Below, piece by piece: positions 27,112 through 36,276 of a DNA stretch of 64,000 bases. This stretch comes from Tetraselmis striata. Taxonomy: Eukaryota; Chlorophyta; Chlorodendrophyceae; Chlorodendrales; Chlorodendraceae. A model generated the notes under the pieces. That model did not search any database. It was not told the DNA's origin and worked only from the letters and a program-made list of their open reading frames with translations. The translations under genes were made by a program, and so were the position numbers. The stretch is from the NCBI GenBank assembly GCA_006384855.1, contig VCJN01001642.1, forward strand, positions 1-64,000. The letters are read 5' to 3'. How positions within the stretch are numbered: position 1 is the first letter of the stretch; each line of letters starts with the position of its first letter.

Positions 27112-27486
27112 ATGAATATTTTTCGCCTCAGCGCCCGGCGCGCGGTCATCTTTGCCCTTCTGATGCTGGCGTCGGTTCACATCGACGCATCGGCGGCGCG
27201 TGCATTGAGCCTGACGTTGCACCCGGTCTCGCTCGACCCCGCAGCCGCGGCCCTGCCCGCCGGGGCGGGCGCGACCTCAAGCGTCGCACAGCTCGACGCG
27301 GCCGCTGAGCGAAACGGCGCCTTCACATCGAAAACCTGCCCGCGCGCGGGCGCCTGTGTCGGCTACATCCTTCCGTTTGCACCGCCCCTCGCCGTGCCGG
27401 CGCCCGTCAGGGGCCGGCACCTGCAGGTCGTCTGGCAGGAACCCGCGCCGGTCGCGATGAGTCGGCTGACGCCGCCTCCGCGCTGA
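27112..27486 (+). CDS. small secreted protein, unknown function
   Basis: 124 residues. A signal peptide covers about 1-30 (RRAVIFALLMLASVHIDASA). The mature part is Ala/Pro-rich with one cysteine pair (KTCPRAGACVGY) that could form a disulfide. I recognise no family. It sits alone between gpt and an L,D-transpeptidase gene in the same direction, with an inverted repeat just upstream. Coding status rests on the signal peptide and codon pattern, so confidence is moderate. Confidence 0.5.
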   Translation: MNIFRLSARRAVIFALLMLASVHIDASAARALSLTLHPVSLDPAAAALPAGAGATSSVAQLDAAAERNGAFTSKTCPRAGACVGYILPFAPPLAVPAPVRGRHLQVVWQEPAPVAMSRLTPPPR

Positions 27487-27559
27487 GCGCGACCGACACC
27501 GGCCACGCAGACCGTTCCGCCGCCGCGCAAACCGCCGGCTGCCTTGCTTTTCTCATGAC

Positions 27560-28276
27560 ATGCGACACACGATGACACATACCGCTGCTCCTTCTTCAAG
27601 CCTCCTGACACGCCGCGCCCTGATCACCGGGGCGGCCGGGCTCGCTCTTGCCGGCTGCACCACAGGAACGGCACGGCGTCCGGGCCCCGTTGTCGCCGGC
27701 CCCTCCGCGATCGATCCCTATTACCTGGCGATGTATGCGGCGATGCCGCAAGAGAAGTTCCCGATCCCCGCCGTCGACCTGCGCAAGCTCGATCCGGTCT
27801 ACTTCCGCCAGGTGGTGGATTACCCGACGCAGGAGCGCGCCGGGACGCTGGTCGTCGACACCCCGAACCGCTTCCTCTACCTGGTGATGGAGAACGGCCA
27901 GGCGCTGCGCTACGGCGTCGGCATCGGCCGGGCCGGCTTCTCCTGGGGCGGGCGCGCGCGGATTGCCTACAAGCGGGCGTGGCCGCGCTGGACGCCGCCG
28001 GCGGAGATGATCGAGCGCGAGCCGGAGCTGGAGAAATACCGCAACGGCATGGAGCCGGGCCTGCAGAACCCGCTCGGCGCCCGCGCGCTCTACATCTTCG
28101 AGGGCGGACGCGACACGATCTACCGGGTGCACGGCACGATGGAGGTCTGGTCCATCGGCAAGGCGGTCTCGTCGGGCTGCGTGCGCCTGCTCAACCAGGA
28201 CATCATCGACCTGGCGGCCCGGGTGCCGAACAACGCCCCCATCGTTGTGAAGCAGGGTCCCGGCGGCGTCGCTTAA
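27560..28276 (+). CDS. L,D-transpeptidase (YkuD domain) lipoprotein
   Basis: 238 residues. The N-terminus LTRRALITGAAGLALAGC has a Tat-like twin Arg and a lipobox Cys. The YkuD catalytic region is YRVHGTMEVWSIGKAVSSG followed by CVRLLNQD, with the His and nucleophile Cys. These enzymes cross-link peptidoglycan or attach proteins to it. A second YkuD gene is at 52017-52535. ATG 27560 is used; 27572 is an alternative. Confidence 0.92.
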   Translation: MRHTMTHTAAPSSSLLTRRALITGAAGLALAGCTTGTARRPGPVVAGPSAIDPYYLAMYAAMPQEKFPIPAVDLRKLDPVYFRQVVDYPTQERAGTLVVDTPNRFLYLVMENGQALRYGVGIGRAGFSWGGRARIAYKRAWPRWTPPAEMIEREPELEKYRNGMEPGLQNPLGARALYIFEGGRDTIYRVHGTMEVWSIGKAVSSGCVRLLNQDIIDLAARVPNNAPIVVKQGPGGVA

Positions 28277-28317
28277 GTCGTCACGGTACTGACCCGTGGC
28301 GCGTGCACGCGCGCCCG

Positions 28318-29022
28318 TCACGGGTTGAGCGCGACAGTCCGGTCGGCGACGATCTCGCTCGGGCTGACGCTGCAGCCGAGCGCATAGGCCTCGACGCCGG
28401 CCGCCCGCGCCGCGTCGAAGGCCGCCGCATAGGCCGGGTCGATGTCGCGGGCGAGCGACAGCGTTTCGCAATCGCCCCGCTGCACCAGATAGACCATCGC
28501 GGCGCGCGCGCCGGCGGCCACCATGTCCGACATCTCGACGAGATGTTTCGCCCCCCGCGCGGTCACCGAATCGGGAAATTCCGCAAGCCCGGCGGCGCGC
28601 ATCAGATGCACATTCTTCACCTCGACATAGACCGGCGGCGCGCTTTCCGCCTCCAGCAGGATGTCGATGCGCGAGTTGCGGCCGTATTTGACCTCGCGGC
28701 GCAGACCGGCGAAGCCTGAAAGCTCCGGCACAAGCCCGGCCTGCAGCGCTTCCTCGACCAGCGCGTTGGGATGGGCGGTGTTGATCCCCACCAGCGCCCC
28801 GTCGGCCTCGATCAGCTCCCAGGAGTACTTCAGCTTGCGTTTCGGATTGTCGGAGCGCGAGAGATAGACGCGCGATCCCGGTGCCGTCAGCCCCAGCATC
28901 GCGCCCGGATTGGCGCAATGGGCGGTGATCTCCTCGCCCGTGTCGTCGAGCACGACATCGGCAAGAAACCGCTTGTAGCGACGCGTGAGCCGCCCGCTCA
29001 CCAGTGCTTCGGGAAACTGCAA
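28318..29022 (-). CDS. sfsA: DNA/RNA nuclease SfsA
   Basis: 234 residues. [49 protein letters not shown] and the nuclease core [20 protein letters not shown] are typical. SfsA acts as a nucleic-acid-binding nuclease and was first linked to sugar fermentation. It shares direction with trkH, 27 bases away, while map and radC lie beyond the tRNA on the other strand, a common alphaproteobacterial neighbourhood. Confidence 0.95.
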   Translation of the reverse strand: MQFPEALVSGRLTRRYKRFLADVVLDDTGEEITAHCANPGAMLGLTAPGSRVYLSRSDNPKRKLKYSWELIEADGALVGINTAHPNALVEEALQAGLVPELSGFAGLRREVKYGRNSRIDILLEAESAPPVYVEVKNVHLMRAAGLAEFPDSVTARGAKHLVEMSDMVAAGARAAMVYLVQRGDCETLSLARDIDPAYAAAFDAARAAGVEAYALGCSVSPSEIVADRTVALNP

Positions 29023-29049
29023 GACAGGGCCTCCTGACGGACGGACGTC

Positions 29050-30495
29050 TCAGCGCGACCAGAAATCCGGGTCGAGCAGCACGAGAACGGTGAAGAGTTC
29101 GAGGCGCCCCATCAGCATGGCGAAGGACAGGATCCACTTGGCGCCATCCGGTAGCGGCGCGAAGTTGCCGCTCGGCCCGATGATCGGGCCAAGCCCCGGC
29201 CCGACGTTGCCGACCGCGGTGGCCGCCGCCGAGAGCGCCGTGACGAGATCGAGATCGAAACCGGCAAGCACCAGCGTCAGCACGCCAACCGTGCCCATAT
29301 AGACCACCAGGAACGCCAGGACCGAGAAGGAGAGCTCGTTGGTCAGCCGCGCCTTGCCGTAGGATTCCGGCAGCACCCGGTTGGGCCTGACCATCCGGCG
29401 CAGATGCGCGCGCACGGTGCCGAAGAACACCAGAAAACGGAAGATCTTGATGCCGCCGGTGGTCGATCCCGTGCAGCCGCCGACGAATTTCAGCAGAAGC
29501 ACCAGCACGATGACCGGCGCGCCCCAGGTGGTGTAATCGCCGAAGGCATAGCCGGTTCCGGTCACCACGGAGATCATGTTGAAGGCCGACATGCGCAGCG
29601 CATCGTCAAAGGGCACCCGGTGCTGCAGGCCGAGATAGACCGTGACCGCCAGCGACACCAGCACCACGAAGCCGAAGAAGGCGCGCACCTGCGGGTCGCG
29701 CCAAAGGGCGAGCGGCTCGCCGCGCAGCGCCTGGATCAACAGCACGAAGGGCAGCGATCCGATCAGCATGAACACGATGGCGACCCAGGCGGTCGCCGGA
29801 TTGGTGAAATAGCTGAAGGACACGTCGTGGGTGGAATAGCCGCCGGTGGCGATGGTGGTGAAGGCGTGGTTGACCGCATCGAACACGCTCATGCCGGTGA
29901 CCCAATAGGCCAGCGCGCACAGAAGCGTCAGGAACAGGTAGGAGACGCCGATCAGCCGCACCAGCTCGATCGAGCGCGCCACGATCTTCTCGCTGCGGTC
30001 GGAGCTTTCCGTCTGAAAAAGCTGCATGCCGCCGATCTTGAGGAACGGCAAAAGCACGATGGCCATGACGATGATGCCGACACCGCCCATCCACTGCATC
30101 AGCGAGCGCCAGACAAGCAGTCCCGGCGGCAGGCCGTCGAGACCCGACAGCACGGTCGAGCCGGTGGTGGTGAAGCCGGAGACGGCCTCGAACACCGCGT
30201 CGGCATAGCCGATGCCGAGCCACAGGAACGGCAGCGCCCCGAAGGCCGGCAACGTCATCCAGGAAAGCGTGGTGAGCACGAAGGTCTGGCGCATGTTCAG
30301 CCCCTCGCTCAGCGACCCGCCGACGGCGACGGAGAGCAACAGCCCGATCAGCCCGGTGACCAGCGCCGACATGACGAAGGCCTGCCAGTCGGCATTGCGC
30401 GCGGCCACATCCACCATGGCCGGGATCAGCATGGCGGTGGCAAGGCCCACATAGAGGAAGCCGAGAACATTGAGAACGGGGCGAAGCGAGATCAC
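29050..30495 (-). CDS. trkH: TrkH family potassium uptake protein
   Basis: 481 residues with about ten membrane helices arranged as four M1-P-M2 units. The selectivity-filter loops are visible: SGFTTTGSTVLSG, TTIATGGYSTHD, SVVTGTGYAFGD and AATAVGNVGPGLGP. LLKFVGGCTGSTTGGIKIFR is also a hallmark. It forms the membrane pore of Trk K+ uptake and normally needs a TrkA NAD-binding subunit, not in this window. Confidence 0.95.
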   Translation of the reverse strand: MISLRPVLNVLGFLYVGLATAMLIPAMVDVAARNADWQAFVMSALVTGLIGLLLSVAVGGSLSEGLNMRQTFVLTTLSWMTLPAFGALPFLWLGIGYADAVFEAVSGFTTTGSTVLSGLDGLPPGLLVWRSLMQWMGGVGIIVMAIVLLPFLKIGGMQLFQTESSDRSEKIVARSIELVRLIGVSYLFLTLLCALAYWVTGMSVFDAVNHAFTTIATGGYSTHDVSFSYFTNPATAWVAIVFMLIGSLPFVLLIQALRGEPLALWRDPQVRAFFGFVVLVSLAVTVYLGLQHRVPFDDALRMSAFNMISVVTGTGYAFGDYTTWGAPVIVLVLLLKFVGGCTGSTTGGIKIFRFLVFFGTVRAHLRRMVRPNRVLPESYGKARLTNELSFSVLAFLVVYMGTVGVLTLVLAGFDLDLVTALSAAATAVGNVGPGLGPIIGPSGNFAPLPDGAKWILSFAMLMGRLELFTVLVLLDPDFWSR

Positions 30496-30602
30496 GTGTC
30501 GGGCGTCTTTCGTCGTCTACGATCCATCTGGCGCGTCTCGCCGAAACTGTCGCGCCGCCATTGCCATGCACCCTCTTGGCCGGCTTTGACGGACCTTGCA
30601 AC

Positions 30603-30687
30603 TGGTGCGGACGGCGGGACTCGAACCCGCATGGCCGGAGCCGAGGGATTTTAAGTCCCTTGTGTCTACCAGTTCCACCACGTCCGC
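30603..30687 (-). tRNA. tRNA-Leu (anticodon UAA)
   Basis: On the minus strand the acceptor stem GCGGACG pairs with CGTCCGC. The D-arm is TGGTAGACA, the anticodon stem-loop GGGACTTAAAATCCC (anticodon TAA), there is a long class II variable arm, and the T-arm is GGGTTCGAGTCCC. Encoded CCA ends at 30603. Length is 85 nt with CCA. Confidence 0.96.
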
Positions 30688-30950
30688 GCACGTTCTGGGT
30701 ACCCGTCCGCGCGCGGGCGCGCAAGAGGCAACAACCGGGGTTCGGAGTTGCCCGCAGGCGTCCCGCGCGGGTGCGAGATTCCCCCGAGCGCCGCGGAAAG
30801 CGCATTGCACCGGTGGTCTCTGCGTTTTATGGCTATAGGTCAGGTCAAGGACACGCGCGAATGCCTGTGCGGCCCGCCGGACTGCCGCCATCGTCGCGTC
30901 GGTCCCGATCCATGGCGCGCCGGGCGTTGCCTCATGCATACGGAAATCCG

Positions 30951-31784
30951 ATGGTCACATACATCGACGCCGACACGGCTCCACTCAAGAACACCGGCCA
31001 GATCCGTCTCTACGGTCCGAAGGACTTCGAGGCGATGCATCGCGCCGGGCAACTGACGGCCCGCTGTCTCGACGCGCTGGTCGAGCGGGTCAGGCCGGGC
31101 ACGACGACGCAGGAAATCGACGACTTCGTCTTCGCCTTCGGCGAGGAGCACAATGCGGTCCCGGCAACGCTGAACTATCGCGGCTACACGAAATCGAGCT
31201 GCACCTCGATCAATCACGTGGTGTGCCACGGCATTCCCAACGAAAAGCCGCTGAAGGACGGCGACATCGTCAACATCGACGTCACCTTCATTCTCGACGG
31301 CTGGCACGGCGATTCCAGCCGCATGTATACGGTCGGACGTCCCAAGCGCGCCGCCGAACGGCTGATCGAGGTGACCTACCAGTCGCTTTTGCGCGGCATC
31401 GAGGCCGCCCGCCCCGGCAACACCACCGGCGACATCGGCGCGGCGATCCAGTCCTATGTCGAGGCCGAGCGCTGTTCGGTCGTGCGCGACTTCTGCGGCC
31501 ATGGCGTCGGGCGCCTGTTTCACGACATGCCCAACATCCTGCATTACGGTCGGCCCGGCGAAGGCATCGAGCTGAAGCCGGGAATGATCTTCACCATCGA
31601 GCCGATGGTCAATCTGGGCCGCCCGCATGTGAAGGTGCTGTCGGACGGCTGGACGGCCGTGACCCGCGACCGCTCGCTGTCGGCGCAGTTCGAACATTCG
31701 GTCGGCATCACCGAGGACGGCTGCGAGATCTTCACGCTGTCGCCAGCCGGGCTCGACAATCCCGCCGCGCACACCCCCTCCTGA
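30951..31784 (+). CDS. map: type I methionine aminopeptidase
   Basis: 277 residues. Removes the initiator Met. Metal ligands and pocket are in HVVCHGIPNEKPLKDGDIV with NIDVTFILDGWHGDSS following, then CGHGVGRLFHD, FTIEPMVNLG and FEHSVGITEDG. The open frame runs far upstream but homology begins with MVTYIDADTAPLKNTG at 30951. radC follows 21 bases after the stop, in the same direction. Confidence 0.95.
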   Translation: MVTYIDADTAPLKNTGQIRLYGPKDFEAMHRAGQLTARCLDALVERVRPGTTTQEIDDFVFAFGEEHNAVPATLNYRGYTKSSCTSINHVVCHGIPNEKPLKDGDIVNIDVTFILDGWHGDSSRMYTVGRPKRAAERLIEVTYQSLLRGIEAARPGNTTGDIGAAIQSYVEAERCSVVRDFCGHGVGRLFHDMPNILHYGRPGEGIELKPGMIFTIEPMVNLGRPHVKVLSDGWTAVTRDRSLSAQFEHSVGITEDGCEIFTLSPAGLDNPAAHTPS

Positions 31785-31805
31785 CAGCGCGGAGGCCCCG
31801 TGTAG

Positions 31806-32519
31806 ATGAGCCAGGACAGCAACGGATTTTCCGACGCCGGCTCCACACCGCATTTCCACGGGCATCGCGACCGGCTGCGCCAGCGCTTCCGCGACGGCGG
31901 GCACGAGGCGCTCCAGGACTACGAGCTTCTGGAGCTCCTGCTGTTTTCGCCGATCAAGCGGGCCGACACCAAGCCCATCGCCAAGGCGCTGATCGCGCGC
32001 TTCGGGTCCTTCGCGGAGGTGCTCGCCGCCCCGCCCGCCCGGCTCAAGGAGGTGCGCGGCGTCGGCGACCGGGTGGTGGTGGAGCTGAAGCTTGCCCATG
32101 CGGTTGCGCAACGCTTCCTGCGCGGCCAGGTGCAGGGCAAGCAGATCCTGTCCTCCTGGTCGGCGGTGCTCGACTATGTGCGCACCGCCATGGCCTATTC
32201 GGACCGGGAAGAGTTCCGCATCCTGTTCCTGGACAAGAAGAACGCGCTGATCGCCGACGAGGTGCAGCAGCGCGGCACCATCGACCACACGCCGGTCTAT
32301 CCCCGCGAGGTGATGAAACGGGCGCTGGAACTCTCCGCCAGCGCCATCGTTCTGGTGCACAACCACCCCTCCGGCGATCCGACGCCCTCGCGCGCGGACA
32401 TCCAGATGACCAACCAGATCGCCGAGATCGCCAAGCCGCTCGGCATCGCGCTGCACGATCACATCATCGTCGGGCGCGACGGCCACGTCAGCTTCCGCGG
32501 CCTGCAACTGATCACCTGA
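31806..32519 (+). CDS. radC: RadC family (JAB/MPN) protein
   Basis: 237 residues. The N-terminal part has [10 protein letters not shown] and helix-hairpin-helix-like [15 protein letters not shown]. The C-terminal JAMM motif is [17 protein letters not shown]. Named for a repair phenotype that later proved to lie elsewhere; its true role is unknown. It follows map directly. Confidence 0.93.
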   Translation: MSQDSNGFSDAGSTPHFHGHRDRLRQRFRDGGHEALQDYELLELLLFSPIKRADTKPIAKALIARFGSFAEVLAAPPARLKEVRGVGDRVVVELKLAHAVAQRFLRGQVQGKQILSSWSAVLDYVRTAMAYSDREEFRILFLDKKNALIADEVQQRGTIDHTPVYPREVMKRALELSASAIVLVHNHPSGDPTPSRADIQMTNQIAEIAKPLGIALHDHIIVGRDGHVSFRGLQLIT

Positions 32520-32609
32520 CGGACCGGCTGCGGCATTTCGTCCGGGACGGCGGTCGATCCGCCGGTGACCGTGCTGCGTAATCTCTCTGAACCGATCAAG
32601 GAGACCGTC

Positions 32610-33173
32610 ATGCTGTCACGCATTGGACTGGCCATGGTAATGACCGCCGCGCTCGCACCGGCCGCGGCCGCGCAGGACGCGCGCACCGCCCACGAGTTTT
32701 CCCTCACCGCAATCGACGGCACGCCCCTGCCGCTGTCGGCCTACAAGGGCAAGACGGTGCTGGTGGTCAACACGGCCTCGCGCTGCAGCTTCACCCAGCA
32801 ATATGCCCCGCTTCAGGCGCTTTACGCGGAGCACCGCGACAAGGGTCTCGTGGTGATCGGCGTGCCGTCCAACGACTTCGGCGGCCAGGAACCGGGAACG
32901 GAAGCCGACATCGAGGACTTCACGCAATCGGCCTACCGGGTCGATTTTCCCCTGACCAACAAGACCACCGTCGTTGGCGACAATGCGACGCCCTTCTACA
33001 AATGGGCGAGCGCGCAGGCCGGCCCGCTCGGCAAGCCGCGCTGGAACTTCCACAAGTACCTGATCGGCCCCGACGGCCGTCTGATCGACTGGTACACGCC
33101 GATGACCGCGCCCGATTCGCCGAAGCTGCGCGACGCCATCCTGCGCAGCCTGGCTGGAAGCGGGGCGTCGTGA
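32610..33173 (+). CDS. glutathione peroxidase, exported
   Basis: 187 residues with a signal peptide (1-21, ending AAAAQ), so periplasmic. NTASRCSFTQQYAPLQALY carries the peroxidatic Cys. VIGVPSNDFGGQEPG and KPRWNFHKYLIGPDG supply the Gln and Trp of the catalytic tetrad. It reduces peroxides, probably with thioredoxin-like donors. AAGGAG at 32598-32603 fixes the start at 32610. Its stop overlaps the GTG of the DCC protein. Confidence 0.93.
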   Translation: MLSRIGLAMVMTAALAPAAAAQDARTAHEFSLTAIDGTPLPLSAYKGKTVLVVNTASRCSFTQQYAPLQALYAEHRDKGLVVIGVPSNDFGGQEPGTEADIEDFTQSAYRVDFPLTNKTTVVGDNATPFYKWASAQAGPLGKPRWNFHKYLIGPDGRLIDWYTPMTAPDSPKLRDAILRSLAGSGAS

Positions 33174-33574
33174 CGAGCACCCCTGCGATCACCGTCTTTC
33201 ACGATGGCGACTGTCCGGTCTGTCGTGCCGAGATCCGCTTCTATTCCCGCATCGACACGGCACAGGCCATCGACTGGCGCGACATCACCCGCCTGAGCGA
33301 TGACGCCCTTCCCGACGGCAAGAGCCGGGGGGAGTTGCTCGGACGCTTCCACGTCCGGGACCGGGACGGGACCTGGCACATCGGCGTCGGCGCCTTCGCC
33401 CGGATCTGGCGCGCCCTGCCCGGCTTCCGGCATGTGGCCTGGGTGTTTTCGGTTCCCGGCATCCGGCAGCTCGCCGAGCTCGGCTATCGCGGCTTCCTCG
33501 CCTGGCAGCAGCGCAACCGTCGGCTCCGCGCGGCCGCACAGTCGAAAACGGAAAACCGATCCGCACCCACATGA
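33170..33574 (+). CDS. DCC family thiol-disulfide oxidoreductase
   Basis: 134 residues from GTG 33170 (GTGA overlap with gpx). VFHDGDCPVCRAEIRFY is the DCC motif, a C-x2-C redox site at the N-terminus. IGVGAFARIWRALPGF and RGFLAWQQRNRRLR are the helical remainder. Likely a thioredoxin-like redox protein working with the peroxidase. The stop overlaps the next start (ATGA). Confidence 0.88.
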   Translation: MTSTPAITVFHDGDCPVCRAEIRFYSRIDTAQAIDWRDITRLSDDALPDGKSRGELLGRFHVRDRDGTWHIGVGAFARIWRALPGFRHVAWVFSVPGIRQLAELGYRGFLAWQQRNRRLRAAAQSKTENRSAPT

Positions 33575-33735
33575 AAATGCGCAAGAAACGCGACCTTCCC
33601 CAAAAGGCCTGCGCGGCCTGCGGCCGACCCTTCACCTGGCGGCGCAAATGGGAAGCAGTCTGGGACGAGGTGAAATTCTGCTCCCGCCGGTGCCGCGCCG
33701 CGCGAACACCGCCCGTCGGTTGCAAGGCGGGCTGA
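33571..33735 (+). CDS. DUF2256 domain-containing small zinc-ribbon-like protein
   Basis: 54 residues. KKRDLPQKACAACGRPFTW, RRKWEAVWDEVKFCSRRCR gives two CxxC-like pairs (C-x2-C and C-x3-C) that would bind zinc, the DUF2256 pattern. The ATG overlaps the stop of the DCC gene (ATGA), so gpx, DCC and this gene form one translationally coupled unit. Function unknown. Confidence 0.85.
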   Translation: MKMRKKRDLPQKACAACGRPFTWRRKWEAVWDEVKFCSRRCRAARTPPVGCKAG

Positions 33736-33896
33736 TCACCGGACACGCTGGCGCATTGGCTCCGAGGGACCGCCGAGCTCACAATCGCTTGCGAATCACG
33801 CGGCAAGCGACACAATGATTAAGCCGCGTTAACCACGCTTCGATGCTATTTATTAAACGGACCATGCAACCATTGTCCGTGCTCAAAGAGGCGTGG

Positions 33897-36158
33897 ATGA
33901 CGATCAACAAGACAGACAACGGCGCGAGACTTGCAAACACGATCCTGTTCCCGGTTGTGGGACTGGTGCTGCTTGCGATCGCCTTTTCCGTTGCGCTGAT
34001 TGCTTATACCTCCCGCTCCGCCGATCACGCCGCGATGGAAAGCGAGCGCCAGCTCCTGCGCGGCAGCACGCAACTCCAGCTTGAAATCCTGGCAAAGGAA
34101 CAGGAGGGGGCGGCGGTCTGGGATCTCGCCGACTACTACACGCGCCCGCTGAGTGCCAGCACCCAGTGGCTCGACGCCAATCTCGGGCGGTGGCTCTACA
34201 CCAACCACGGCCATGACCAGACCGTTGTCGTCGGCGAGACCGGTGAGCCGATCTACAATGCGCTGCGCGGCCAGCAGCTTTCTCCCGATGCCAGCCGCGA
34301 GCTGATCTCGAGCATCTGGCCGCTGATCGCCCGCACCCGGGCGAAGTTCATCACCCGCTTCAGGCCCCTGCCCTCCGGCCTCTTCGTGATCGAGCGCCCG
34401 CTCAACGGCTTCACCCGCTCCATCCACGAAACCGGTTTCGCCCTCCACGAGGGCGAACTCGCCTTTGTGTCCGTCACCGCCATTTCCCCCGAGCTCAAGC
34501 AGTTCGTCGCAAACCGGCGTCCGCCGGCGGTTCTGGTGAGCGTCAAGAAGCTTGAAGGCTCCCGGCTCTCGGCCCTGGAGACCCGGTCCGGTGTCGATGG
34601 CCTGAGTGCGAGCCCGGGCGCCGACCGGCCCGGGGCGACGGCGACCTTCGATCTGCGCTCGCCGCTCGGAATGCCGATCGGCTATCTGACCTGGACGGCG
34701 AACAAGCCGGGGACCAAAATCCTGTCGGGCGTTGGCCCGATGCTGTTCTTTCTTGCCGCAACGATCGCGGGCCTGACCAGCGTCGTTCTGTTCTACACCC
34801 GCCAGAACACCCGTCGCCTCGCCGAGAGCGAGGCCCGCGCCCAGCACGCCGCCCTGCACGACAGCCTGACCGGGCTCGCGAACAGGGACTTCTTCGCCGA
34901 CCGGTTCCACGACGAGCTCACCCGTTGGGATGCCGACAAGGGCCTCATCGGGGTCATCTACATCGACCTCGACCACTTCAAGGACATCAACGACACGCTT
35001 GGCCATGCGGCCGGCGACGAAGTCATCCGCGAGGCCGCCCGCCGCCTGCGCGTGCTGGTGCCCGACGAGGCAACCCTTGCCCGCATCAGCGGCGATGAAT
35101 TCGCGCTCCTTCTGCCAGGCTATGCGTCGCGCACCGCGATCGAGCATGTGCTGCGCCGCATCCAGGACCGTTTCGCGATCCCCATGTACATCAGCGGGAC
35201 CCACCTGCACGTCAGCCTCAGCGTCGGCGCGGCGATCGCCCCGGAAGACAGCCTGTCGATGGGCGAGTTGCTGCGCAAGGCGGACATCGCGCTCTATTCG
35301 GCCAAGGGCGCGGGCCGCGGCCGCTGGGCCTTCTTCGACATCAGCATGGAAGAACATGTCCGCACGCGCGAAAATCTCGCCCATGCGCTGCGCGAGGCGA
35401 TCGGACAGGACCGGCTGACGGTCGTCTATCAGCCGCAGACCACCATCGACGGCGCGACCGTGCTGTCGGTCGAGGCGCTTTTGCGCTGGACCGATCCGAA
35501 GATGGGACCGGTCAGCCCCAGCGTCTTCGTGCCGATCGCAGAGGAGATCGGGCTGATCAACGAGCTCGGCCTCTATGTCCTGCGCAAGGCCTGCCAGGAT
35601 GCCGCCGCCTGGCCGCATCTGGGGCTCGCCGTCAACGTCTCCCCGAGCCAGTTTCGCCACCCGCGGTTCATCGACGACCTGCGCGAGACGCTAAAGGCCT
35701 GCGAGTTCGAGCCGACGCGACTGGAAATCGAGGTCACCGAAACGGTCTTTGCCGACAACGACAGCAACATCCTGTCCACCCTCAAGCAGGTGCAGGAGAT
35801 GGGCATCCGCGTTGCGCTGGACGATTTCGGCGTCGGCTATTCGAGCCTGAGCTATCTGCGCCGCTTCCCCTTCGACACTCTGAAGATCGACCGCAGCTTC
35901 ATCGCCGATCTCGAGATCGCGCCGCATGCGCATGCGATCCTGTCGACGATCATCGATCTGGGAGAGGCGCTCGGCATGAAGGTGGTCGCGGAAGGCATTG
36001 AGACACGTCAGCAGGCCGCGATCCTGCAGCGGACCAATTGCGACCGTCTGCAGGGCTTCTACCTGTCCCGTCCGGTCCCGCCGGACACTGTTCCCGCGAC
36101 CGAAGCGCGCCTGGCCGCCGACCGGGAACCGGCCAACGCGATCTCCCTGTCCGCCTAG
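33897..36158 (+). CDS. CHASE4-GGDEF-EAL membrane protein (c-di-GMP turnover)
   Basis: 753 residues from ATG 33897 (AAAGAGGCG upstream); an in-frame ATG at 33843 would add 18. Order: TM helix 18-42, periplasmic CHASE4-like sensor 45-270 (EGAAVWDLADYYTRP), second TM 283-303, GGDEF 325-485, EAL 500-740. The cyclase motif reads ISGDEFALL, with Ser for the first Gly, which is usually tolerated. DSLTGLANRDFF is intact. The EAL part has VEALLRWTDP, VNVSPSQFR, ETVFADND, ALDDFGVGYSS and VVAEGIET, so it should hydrolyse c-di-GMP. Which activity dominates is unknown. Confidence 0.94.
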   Translation: MTINKTDNGARLANTILFPVVGLVLLAIAFSVALIAYTSRSADHAAMESERQLLRGSTQLQLEILAKEQEGAAVWDLADYYTRPLSASTQWLDANLGRWLYTNHGHDQTVVVGETGEPIYNALRGQQLSPDASRELISSIWPLIARTRAKFITRFRPLPSGLFVIERPLNGFTRSIHETGFALHEGELAFVSVTAISPELKQFVANRRPPAVLVSVKKLEGSRLSALETRSGVDGLSASPGADRPGATATFDLRSPLGMPIGYLTWTANKPGTKILSGVGPMLFFLAATIAGLTSVVLFYTRQNTRRLAESEARAQHAALHDSLTGLANRDFFADRFHDELTRWDADKGLIGVIYIDLDHFKDINDTLGHAAGDEVIREAARRLRVLVPDEATLARISGDEFALLLPGYASRTAIEHVLRRIQDRFAIPMYISGTHLHVSLSVGAAIAPEDSLSMGELLRKADIALYSAKGAGRGRWAFFDISMEEHVRTRENLAHALREAIGQDRLTVVYQPQTTIDGATVLSVEALLRWTDPKMGPVSPSVFVPIAEEIGLINELGLYVLRKACQDAAAWPHLGLAVNVSPSQFRHPRFIDDLRETLKACEFEPTRLEIEVTETVFADNDSNILSTLKQVQEMGIRVALDDFGVGYSSLSYLRRFPFDTLKIDRSFIADLEIAPHAHAILSTIIDLGEALGMKVVAEGIETRQQAAILQRTNCDRLQGFYLSRPVPPDTVPATEARLAADREPANAISLSA

Positions 36159-36276
36159 ATCACGGGTCGCTTGTCGCGGCGCACCGTTCGCCGGCCGGAG
36201 CCGGGCAAGGCGGTTGCGACCGATCCGGGCATTCCCTATCGTCCAGCGCAGGATTTTCATTCTCGGATTACGCTCA

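Noticed and set aside
33819..33833. TTAA ... TTAAC before the GGDEF-EAL gene
   Set aside because: Spacer is six bases, not the seven of a CtrA full site.
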